Source: Herbiconiux gentiana (GTDB lineage Bacteria > Actinomycetota > Actinomycetes > Actinomycetales > Microbacteriaceae). From it: DNA of 64,000 bases. The notes under the pieces were generated by a model that searched no databases, had not been told where the DNA came from, and saw nothing but the letters and a program-made list of their open reading frames with translations. How positions within the stretch are numbered: the stretch's first letter is position 1; each line of letters begins with the position of its first letter. Shown in pieces: positions 34,343 through 41,167 of the stretch. The stretch covers positions 124,001 to 188,000 of the forward strand of contig NZ_JANTEZ010000004.1 in NCBI RefSeq assembly GCF_024978135.1. The letters run 5' to 3'. A program made the translations under genes and the position numbers.

Positions 34343-34875
34343 GCCTTGAAGCACTTGACCAGCAGATCGAAGCAGTGCGAGCTCGAGCTAAGAGCCTTCA
34401 GAAGACCATCGGGGATGACCAGAAGGCGATCGAGAACAACCCCAACCTCTCACCCGAGGGCCGCAAAGCCGACCTCGCAGAGATGAAGGAAGCAGCGCGG
34501 TCGCGAATGGCATCGATTCGAGCCGAAGAGAACAAGCTCGCGACTGACAGGCGTGACTCGCTGCGCCGCACCGTGATGGGAACAGTCGGCTACGACTCGA
34601 GTTCCATCATCAGCTACCGAGACGCCCAGGACCGCGCCGCGAAGCTCGCCGACCGAGACGACGCCGCCCGAGTCATGGAACGCGCACTCACCAGCGGTGA
34701 CAAGGCGCTCGCATCGGCAGTCGCCGAGGTCGCACTCGACCGCGGCTACCGCGACGTCTACAACTCCTACGCATCCGCCAACCCGGCCATCGCGGAAGCG
34801 GCGAAAGACCTCGCAGTCATGGAGCACTACTTCACATCCGGTGGCATGGCACGAGCCCTCGCCTACATGGTGTGA
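34339..34875 (+). CDS. Hypothetical coiled-coil protein, scaffold-like
   Basis: 178 residues. Residues 1-80 are highly charged and helical (LDQQIEAVRARAKSLQKTIGDDQKAIENN...), a likely coiled coil. The rest is alanine-rich helical. The size and position before terminase-like genes resemble scaffolding or head-accessory proteins, but no capsid gene is present, so this is only a hint. AAGGAGA precedes the ATG, which overlaps the previous stop. Confidence 0.5.
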   Translation: MSLEALDQQIEAVRARAKSLQKTIGDDQKAIENNPNLSPEGRKADLAEMKEAARSRMASIRAEENKLATDRRDSLRRTVMGTVGYDSSSIISYRDAQDRAAKLADRDDAARVMERALTSGDKALASAVAEVALDRGYRDVYNSYASANPAIAEAAKDLAVMEHYFTSGGMARALAYMV

Positions 34876-35123
34876 CCGTGACCGGCACAGACAACACAAC
34901 GGGCACCGTGACGATCGGACGGCACACGCTCACCCTTCCCGAGGAGCAGGCTCGAGCGCTGTTCCTCGCCGCCGGCTACGCATCTAAACGATCCGCAGCC
35001 CTCGTCATCAGCCCAGACATCACCACAGTGGTGAAACCCGGCACCGAAGTGAGCATCACCATCACCGGCGGATTCACGGAAGAGCACGACCCAACACGCG
35101 CTGGTGTGATGAGACGCATGTGA
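34872..35123 (+). CDS. Hypothetical small protein of the element
   Basis: 83 residues, not recognised. Alternating strand-forming residues (GTVTIGRHTLTLPEEQARALFLAAGY, GTEVSITITGG) suggest a small mixed alpha/beta fold. GTG start overlaps the previous stop by 4 bases. It is followed by 155 bases without a gene, up to the terminase small subunit. Confidence 0.5.
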   Translation: MTVTGTDNTTGTVTIGRHTLTLPEEQARALFLAAGYASKRSAALVISPDITTVVKPGTEVSITITGGFTEEHDPTRAGVMRRM

Positions 35124-35278
35124 CCACCAATCACGACGATGCAGGCACCCAGGGGGGACCCACCCCAAACCGGCTCCTCCCGCCCCTCCGGGTGTAGGCG
35201 ACGTACGTCTCCGGAGGCTGGATCAATCGCCCTATTGGGTCGTGAGGGCCTGTATGAGCCCCGGAAAGGATAGGAACA

Positions 35279-35626
35279 ATGACGAAGGCGAAGCCCCCTG
35301 TGGGGCTCAGGCTGGGCGGCAGACGCCTCTGGAAGCAGGTGATGGATGACTTCGAGCTGGACGAGCACGAGAGGTCTGTACTGCTGCAGGCTTGCCGCAT
35401 TGCGGACACGCTTGATCGTTTGCAGAAGGTAATAGATGACGGTGATGTGGTCGTTGCCTCCCCTCAAGGTATGAAGGCAAACCCCGCAATTGTTGAGTTT
35501 CGGCAGCAGGCCGTGACTCTCGCGAAATGCATGGCATCGCTTCGCATCCCGATGGGTGAGGAGGAGTCGGCCGGCAGGAAGCCTCAGCAGCGTGTGGGTG
35601 TTCGGCGGGCGAGCGCGGCGACATGA
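35279..35626 (+). CDS. Phage terminase small subunit, P27 family
   Basis: 115 residues. LGGRRLWKQVMDDFELDEHERSVLLQACRIADTLDRLQKVIDDG and the following NPAIVEFRQQAVTLAKCMASLRIP match the helical P27-type TerS of actinobacteriophages, which recognises the packaging site. The partner large subunit is absent here, as in satellites that redirect a helper's packaging. An AGGA-containing region precedes the ATG. The stop overlaps the next ATG (ATGA). Confidence 0.75.
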   Translation: MTKAKPPVGLRLGGRRLWKQVMDDFELDEHERSVLLQACRIADTLDRLQKVIDDGDVVVASPQGMKANPAIVEFRQQAVTLAKCMASLRIPMGEEESAGRKPQQRVGVRRASAAT

Positions 35627-35844
35627 GGCGGCGCGAGAAGGTCGCGAAGAACGGCGGTCTGCCGGCTCGTCTGGCTGTGTTCGATCAGGAGCGGTGGGAG
35701 GGCCGCGACGACGCCGAACGTTACGCCCAGTGGATGCGCGCCCGCAACGCGTGGGCTGAGGCCCGCGGCATTGAAGTTCTGCCTGGCGATGATGAGGCGT
35801 GGGCTGCCTTCCCGGATGGGGTGTTCCGCCCAGAGGACATCTAG
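35623..35844 (+). CDS. Hypothetical small protein after TerS
   Basis: 73 residues, charged and Trp/Ala-rich (RDDAERYAQWMRARNAWAEARGIEVLP). No family recognised. Coupled to TerS by ATGA, so it may act with it; in phages this position often holds HNH or small packaging accessory proteins, but no HNH motif is visible. Confidence 0.5.
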   Translation: MRRREKVAKNGGLPARLAVFDQERWEGRDDAERYAQWMRARNAWAEARGIEVLPGDDEAWAAFPDGVFRPEDI

Positions 35845-35899
35845 CCCACAATCCTGGTGAGTCAAACGACTCACCTGCCCCGGCGAGACAAGGAGAGAC

Positions 35900-36265
35900 G
35901 TGACAGACCAAGACCAACCGGACAAGCCGCTTACGTGGATCGTGGGGAGCGATGGTGAAGAGATCCTGATCGACAAGGAGCGCTTTGATGCGGACGTGAA
36001 ACGGATCTCGGCCGGCTTGCTGCTTGCCTTCGATGAAAGCAAGCGCAAGCACCTTGCGAGCCAGTATTTGGCGGAGATTCACGTCGCGCAGAAGTCGCCT
36101 GACTACACGCGGGTTGTCCTGCATGAGTCGTTGAAGTTGATGTCTTTCTACCTCGCGGAGGAGGCGAATACGTTCCAGATGCCGATCATCCTCAAGAACA
36201 TCAACCACCTCCTACTCATGTACCGGCGAGTCCGCCCCGACGAGAACGGCGTTATTCCTCAGTAG
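35900..36265 (+). CDS. Hypothetical protein upstream of the tape measure gene
   Basis: 121 residues, mostly helical (ADVKRISAGLLLAFDESKRKHLASQYLAEIHVAQKS). Not assigned. The position directly before the tape measure gene is that of tail assembly chaperones, but no frameshift extension exists and a terminator separates the two genes, so I do not call it one. GTG at 35900 with AAGGAG 4 bases upstream. Confidence 0.5.
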   Translation: MTDQDQPDKPLTWIVGSDGEEILIDKERFDADVKRISAGLLLAFDESKRKHLASQYLAEIHVAQKSPDYTRVVLHESLKLMSFYLAEEANTFQMPIILKNINHLLLMYRRVRPDENGVIPQ

Positions 36266-36309
36266 GTAACCCTCGCCGCTCTGAGAGTGGGGAATTTCCC
36301 CATTCTTCC

Positions 36310-36347
36310 GCCCCGACACCCAACACCGGGTGTTGGGGCTTTCTTTT
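36310..36347 (+). terminator. Canonical intrinsic terminator before the tape measure gene
   Basis: 12-bp stem GCCCCGACACCC/GGGTGTTGGGGC with one G-T pair (36310-36321, 36328-36339), followed by TTTCTTTT. It isolates the tape measure gene from the upstream operon. Confidence 0.85.
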
Positions 36348-36408
36348 GCCCATCCGATGTATTCAAACCCGTATTTCAAAACGAATTCAAACACAAGGAG
36401 TGACCCCC

Positions 36409-39192
36409 ATGGCCGATCGCGTCGTGAAAGTAACCCTCTCCGCTCAGGTGAGCAACTACCTGGCTGCTATGGAGCAGGCCCGAAAGAAGACTGTCGACTT
36501 CGCCGATTCAGCAAACAAGGAGATCGGAAAAAGCTCCACAAGTATTCGCGAGCTGAGCGGCGGCATGCTCGCCATCGGTGCTGCTGCGGGCGCTGGCGTC
36601 GCCCTGGCCGTGAAGAAGTTCGCTGACTTTGATCAGCAGCTCTCAGCGGTGAAGGCCGCAACACACGAGTCCGCCGAAAACATGGATCTACTGCGCGACG
36701 CCGCGCTCAGAGCGGGGGCATCGACGGTCTATTCCGCGACGGAGGCCGCTCAGTCGATCGAGGAACTTTCGAAGGCTGGTATCTCAACCGCTGACGTTCT
36801 TGACGGAGGGCTGACCGGAGCGCTCGACCTCGCGGCAGCGGGAAACCTGGAAGTTGCTGACGCTGCGGGTATCGCGGCGACGGCTCTGCAGACCTTCGGG
36901 CTGAAGGGTTCGGACGTCTCTCACGTCGCCGACTTACTTGCCGCCGGTGCGGGCAAGGCGATGGGTGACGTAACCGATCTCGCCGCCGCGCTAAACCAGG
37001 GCGGTTTGGTTGCCCAGCAGACGGGCCTCTCGATCGAAGAGACTACCGCCGCGCTTGCTGCATTCGCCTCTAAGGGCCTGCTGGGGTCTGACGCTGGTAC
37101 GTCGTTCAAGACGATGCTGCAGTCTCTTACGCCGTCGTCCGCGGAGGCGCGAGAGGCGATGGAAAAGTACAACCTGACCGCCTACGACGCACAGGGCCAG
37201 TTCATCGGGCTCGAGGCGTATGCCGGGAAGCTCAAGGACGGTCTCAGCGGTCTGACGACTGAGCAGCAGAACGCGACCCTCAAGACGATCTTTGGAGCGG
37301 ATGCGGTTCGGGCGGCGTCGGTTCTGTACCAAGAGGGTTCCGAAGGCATCAGAGAGTGGACGGAGGCCGTCAATGATCAGGGCTATGCCGCGGAGACTGC
37401 CGCGACACGACTCGACAACCTGAACGGTGACATTGAGGCTCTGGGCGGTGCCCTCGATACTGCGCTCATCGAAACGGGGTCGAGCGCGAACGACGTTCTC
37501 CGTGATCTCGTGCAGAACGTCACTGACGCCGTCGACGGGTTCAACGACCTCCCCGACCCGGTCAAGGACGCCATTCTCGGCGTTGCCGGCTTCACCGCGG
37601 GAGCCGGGCTGCTGGCCGGCGCTGCAGGGTTCGGTGTCGTCAAGCTGGCCGAGCTCCGCGACGCATTCACCACGATCACCACCCAGATGCCGATCACCGG
37701 GCGGGCACTGTCTGGGGTCGCGAATGTCCTCACCGGCCCGTGGGGACTCGCCATCGCCGCCGCAAGCGTTATCGGCCTTCAGTTCCTGCAGATCAACGCC
37801 GACCAGCAGCAGGCCGTAGATGACCTGTCCGCGTCTTTGGACGAGAACACCGGGGCGTTCACGAAGAACACCCGCCAGCTCGTCATCAACCAGCTTGAGG
37901 CAGACGGCACCTTCAACCTGGCCCGCAAAGCAGGAATCGGCCTGGACATCGCAACTGACGCTGCGCTCGGGAACCGTGACGCCATGGCCCAAGTGGATGC
38001 CATCGCACAGAAGTACGCCGCCACAGTCAAAGACGGCGATTTCGACATCTTGGGAGACATCAACCAGGACCAGTACCAGACCCTCACGGATCGGCTGAGC
38101 GGTCAGAACGAGAAGCTGTCCGAGGCTCAGGCGCAGTGGCGGGACAACAAGGAGGCAATGGGTGACGCCGGCGAAACCGCCGACGACACCGCCATAGCGA
38201 TCGAGGGTGTCGGAACCGTTTCGCAGAAGGCCGCGGACGACATCAACGCCCTCGCCGATCAGATCCTAGGGTTCGGAAAAGCGAACCTCGATACTCGCGA
38301 TGCGACCCGGCAGTTCGAGCAGGCAATTGATGACATCGAAGAGGCGATGGGTGCAGAGGGCTGGACCGCGACCCTTGACGACTCGGAAGCAGCCGGACGT
38401 GCCAATAACGAGATGCTGGACAGCCTCGCATCATCCACGCTGGCCCTGTCGTCAGCGATCGTCACTCAGACCGGAGACACCGAGGCAGCGCGGGACGCGA
38501 TGGAGAAGGGTCGAGCGGAATTCATTAGCACCGCCACCGAGATGGGGCTCACCGAGGACGCGGCCAAGGCACTCGCCGATCAGGTTGGGCTCATCCCGAC
38601 CGACGTCGTGACAAACGTGACCCTGACCGGTGCCGAAACGATGAGCGACAGGATCGCCTCCATCGTTTCGTTCTGGGAGGCCCGCGGAATCAACATCCCC
38701 GCCTATGTCATCCGACAGGACGAAGCTGCAGCGAATCGAGGTCCAGACGGGTACGCGACGGGCGGGCCGATTTATGGCCCCGGTTCCGGCACCTCCGACG
38801 ACATCATCATTCGCGCATCCAACGGCGAGTACATGATTCGAGCGTCTGAGGCTAGTTCTCACCGAGCTCTGCTTGATGGGATCAATGGAGGCTTGGGAGC
38901 TGTCGGGTTGGCTTCCCTCGCCGCCCAGGACGCCGCGACGAATGGTCTTTACCCGTCCACCTCGATGGACCTGGCCTCAGCCGCCGAGATCTACGGCGTC
39001 AACGACGCCGCACTCAGGTACGGAACGCCAGTGCAGCCCACCTACGTGACTGCGGGAGGTGCGGCCGCGGGCAGTGGTAGCAACGTCACGTTCAATCAGA
39101 CGATCAATCCATCTACGGCGATGTCGGAGGAACTAATTGGCCGGTCGGCCGCCGCCTATGCAACCAGGAAACTGCGGGGACGGATGGCATGA
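36409..39192 (+). CDS. Phage tail tape measure protein
   Basis: A 927-residue TP901-type tape measure protein. The conserved core is at about 120-310 (LQTFGLKGSDVSHVADLLAAGA, EETTAALAAFASKGLLGSDAGTSFKTML, FGADAVRAASVLYQEG), followed by hydrophobic segments near 400-460 and a long helical stretch. The C terminus (GGPIYGPGSGTSDDIIIRASNGEYMIRASE) is typical of actinophages. In a phage it sets tail length and takes part in DNA ejection. ATG at 36409 follows ACAAGGAGTGA. It is the only tail gene in the element and is bounded by terminators on both sides, an unusual state. Confidence 0.9.
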   Translation: MADRVVKVTLSAQVSNYLAAMEQARKKTVDFADSANKEIGKSSTSIRELSGGMLAIGAAAGAGVALAVKKFADFDQQLSAVKAATHESAENMDLLRDAALRAGASTVYSATEAAQSIEELSKAGISTADVLDGGLTGALDLAAAGNLEVADAAGIAATALQTFGLKGSDVSHVADLLAAGAGKAMGDVTDLAAALNQGGLVAQQTGLSIEETTAALAAFASKGLLGSDAGTSFKTMLQSLTPSSAEAREAMEKYNLTAYDAQGQFIGLEAYAGKLKDGLSGLTTEQQNATLKTIFGADAVRAASVLYQEGSEGIREWTEAVNDQGYAAETAATRLDNLNGDIEALGGALDTALIETGSSANDVLRDLVQNVTDAVDGFNDLPDPVKDAILGVAGFTAGAGLLAGAAGFGVVKLAELRDAFTTITTQMPITGRALSGVANVLTGPWGLAIAAASVIGLQFLQINADQQQAVDDLSASLDENTGAFTKNTRQLVINQLEADGTFNLARKAGIGLDIATDAALGNRDAMAQVDAIAQKYAATVKDGDFDILGDINQDQYQTLTDRLSGQNEKLSEAQAQWRDNKEAMGDAGETADDTAIAIEGVGTVSQKAADDINALADQILGFGKANLDTRDATRQFEQAIDDIEEAMGAEGWTATLDDSEAAGRANNEMLDSLASSTLALSSAIVTQTGDTEAARDAMEKGRAEFISTATEMGLTEDAAKALADQVGLIPTDVVTNVTLTGAETMSDRIASIVSFWEARGINIPAYVIRQDEAAANRGPDGYATGGPIYGPGSGTSDDIIIRASNGEYMIRASEASSHRALLDGINGGLGAVGLASLAAQDAATNGLYPSTSMDLASAAEIYGVNDAALRYGTPVQPTYVTAGGAAAGSGSNVTFNQTINPSTAMSEELIGRSAAAYATRKLRGRMA

Positions 39193-39207
39193 AATCAGGC
39201 GGGGGGT

Positions 39208-39228
39208 GTGTCCACCTTGGGCGGACAC
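39208..39228 (+). terminator. Hairpin after the tape measure gene
   Basis: Arms GTGTCCACC and GGCGGACAC (one mismatch) with a 3-base loop, 15 bases after the stop; followed by TTCTCCC. The rest of 39193-39395 holds no gene I can support. Confidence 0.55.
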
Positions 39229-39395
39229 TTCTCCCGACCTGCATGCCGCAATCCCTCTGCCACTGCTTGCACAATCGGGTCATGCGATGAGTACGGCCCA
39301 TCTCTTTAGGACAAGCAGAGTCGTCAGTTCAAGCTGAGCGGCCGTCGCGCCCGCGATGTGGGAGTTGAAGTGTTAGCTCGCAGTAGGATCCCCTC

Positions 39396-39866
39396 ATGCG
39401 CATCGCGAACGCTCTAGCAGCGGAATCCGTGAACGTAGCGGTGCCGCCGGAGTTCTGGTGGGGTCTCATCGGATCACTTCTCGTTGGCCTCGCAGGGTCG
39501 CGAGTTATCAGTGCCCTAGTCAACAACTCGTGGAAGTCCAGTTCCAGGCGGAGAACTAACAACCGCAAAGATGCGAGTGCCACCCTGGAAGCTTTGCGCC
39601 GTGGTCGAAACGCGTATCGAAAGTACGGCAGCGGGGGTAAGGCTGTGGATTCCAAGAGGGATGCGCATTTAGATGAGATCTACACCGACATCATCATCTC
39701 GGCCGCTCGCACTACCGACGCAGAGGTAGTGGAGCTCGCCAAAAAATACATCGAGGTCGGCCAAAAGTACGCCTCAAAGGACGTCTTCACCAGCACCGAA
39801 CACGAGGAAGTTGCATTCATCGCGGTGGTGGAACGTATCCGCGAATTCTCACGGAAGAAAAACTAG
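39396..39866 (+). CDS. Membrane-anchored hypothetical cargo protein
   Basis: 156 residues. A single hydrophobic segment near the N terminus (FWWGLIGSLLVGLAGSRVISALV) is followed by a strongly basic stretch (KSSSRRRTNNRKD) and a soluble helical domain of about 100 residues. No family recognised. Its last 4 bases overlap the end of the convergent STAS-like gene. One-helix membrane proteins are common effectors in defence cassettes, but that role is inferred from position only. Confidence 0.6.
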   Translation: MRIANALAAESVNVAVPPEFWWGLIGSLLVGLAGSRVISALVNNSWKSSSRRRTNNRKDASATLEALRRGRNAYRKYGSGGKAVDSKRDAHLDEIYTDIIISAARTTDAEVVELAKKYIEVGQKYASKDVFTSTEHEEVAFIAVVERIREFSRKKN

Positions 39867-40165
39867 AACAGAGCGACGTCTTGCTGCGTTCCCAGCCGAA
39901 CGCTGTCAAGCTTCCGACGGGCCGCTGCGTTCTTGATGTCGTTCTCGAAACGGCCGGGTGTTCCGACCAGGATAATGTCCCCGGCATGACGAGCAGAGAG
40001 CTGCTTCAGCAACTCATCGGCGAATGAGATCGTCGATGTCGCGAGGCTTCGGCCAAGGATGTATACGTCTGCGCCAGCGAGTTCCACTGGAATCTGCTTT
40101 TGCTCGAGTAGCTCAGTTGCAGCTTCCCGGGTTCCCACAAGGCGCGGTAGCTCAATCTTGAACAT
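39863..40165 (-). CDS. STAS-like domain protein (DUF4325 type)
   Basis: 100 residues. The central segment STISFADELLKQLSARHAGDIILVGTP fits the STAS-like DUF4325 fold (S-x-S-F-A-D-E-L core). Such proteins resemble anti-sigma antagonists but usually pair with a GHKL ATPase, as here with the gene at 40254. ATG at 40165 is preferred (AAGGG upstream); a start at 40186 would add 7 residues. It may have its own promoter in the 88-base spacer. It probably acts as the partner or switch of the ATPase. Confidence 0.7.
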   Translation of the reverse strand: MFKIELPRLVGTREAATELLEQKQIPVELAGADVYILGRSLATSTISFADELLKQLSARHAGDIILVGTPGRFENDIKNAAARRKLDSVRLGTQQDVALF

Positions 40166-40191
40166 GATCACGACCCTTACCAACAAATAAA

Positions 40192-40238
40192 GGCACTGTC
40201 AAATAGTGCCACGTTTATTATCTCACACCATAGTGTGA
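40192..40238 (-). promoter_or_regulatory. Palindromes and possible promoter of the STAS-like gene
   Basis: In the spacer: TCACAC-CATA-GTGTGA (40223-40238), then an extended -10-like TGAGATAAT read on the minus strand, then the hairpin GGCACT-N7-AGTGCC (40192-40210) followed by TTTATTTGTT. This suggests an operator, a promoter and an attenuator between the two genes. Confidence 0.45.
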
Positions 40239-40253
40239 CGCCTTCCCTGGACG

Positions 40254-41042
40254 CTACTTGATTGGAACGAACCCGTGGATGAGCACTCCTTGCACTGACC
40301 GTTCGAAGTCTCTCCTGACCGGCCCGGTGGGACTCTCTATGTGAAACCCCGTGCCGGAGGTTATCGCGATGTTGCCACCAATAGCGACTAGCCCATCGGT
40401 CATGTCTCGAACGCCATAGCCCCTGCCGTCTTCGTCGATGGCTGACACGCCCTCTTCGAGTGCCAGCTGGATTGCGGAAAGATCGTCTGTCGCACCCTTA
40501 TGCGCGAGAGATGCTCGGAGCCCCCGTCCCGCATCTCCAATTGCGAACCGAAATCTAGTCTTGTTGTGCGTCATTTGGGCGGCGAAGTAGCCGACGTTGC
40601 GTCCAGAGTGATACTGAACGTTGTTTCCCGCTTCGCATACGCAGACGTAGAGCGACGCCGCCAGGTCTTCGTCGATGCGTTCGCACAATCCGTGAAGTTG
40701 TGCTCCAAGATCTGCCACTTCCGCGGAGTTAGAAAATAGGGTCAGCTCAGCTAAGGCGTTCCCAACATTGTGCTCGCGCACGTGAGGCAGGTCGTGAGGT
40801 ACTCCGAGGTCAGTCAGGAACTGTCCGAGTCGCATGCGGGCAAGGTAATTCGATACATCACCGCTCTGGGGACGGATGAACACGGGATCGACACCCTGCT
40901 GCACTATTCGATCAATTTCCATGGCGACTAGAACGGTCGACCCAGGGGTAATGAATGTCACGCGAGTCAGGTCGACGATGTTGGAGTCATCTAAGTAGGA
41001 AGGGCCGGAGTGTGTTCCGTTGCCAAAGAGCTTGATGCCCAA
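40254..41042 (-). CDS. GHKL-type ATPase with N-terminal STAS-like region
   Basis: 262 residues. The C-terminal half is a Bergerat-fold ATP-binding domain: N box E137-x3-N141-x3-H145 (EAGNNVQYH), G1 box DAGRG at 170-174 and G2 box GRGYG at 206-210. There is no kinase His domain, so it resembles anti-sigma kinases rather than sensor kinases. Residues 20-100 (NIVDLTRVTFITPGSTVLVAMEIDRIVQQG) look like a STAS-like fold. TTG start with an excellent AGGAGGTGG site 5 bases upstream. Likely to phosphorylate or hold the STAS-like protein in a partner switch; biological target unknown. Confidence 0.75.
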   Translation of the reverse strand: MGIKLFGNGTHSGPSYLDDSNIVDLTRVTFITPGSTVLVAMEIDRIVQQGVDPVFIRPQSGDVSNYLARMRLGQFLTDLGVPHDLPHVREHNVGNALAELTLFSNSAEVADLGAQLHGLCERIDEDLAASLYVCVCEAGNNVQYHSGRNVGYFAAQMTHNKTRFRFAIGDAGRGLRASLAHKGATDDLSAIQLALEEGVSAIDEDGRGYGVRDMTDGLVAIGGNIAITSGTGFHIESPTGPVRRDFERSVQGVLIHGFVPIK

Positions 41043-41167
41043 CTTCCCACCTCCTGAATTTATTCGACAACTATGGCATCCAGCGGCATCCGCGAGCGTC
41101 GCTAGTCGTGTTTGGCGCGAGTGAAACCGCCAATGAGTCCGCAGCGAAGGCGTGCCACACTTGCACC

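Noticed and set aside
35900-36265. Tail assembly chaperone pair before the tape measure gene
   Set aside because: No slippery site or overlapping second frame, and a strong terminator separates the genes.
39137-39337. A 66-codon plus-strand frame at the end of the tape measure gene
   Set aside because: It overlaps the tape measure gene end and its terminator, without a ribosome-binding site.
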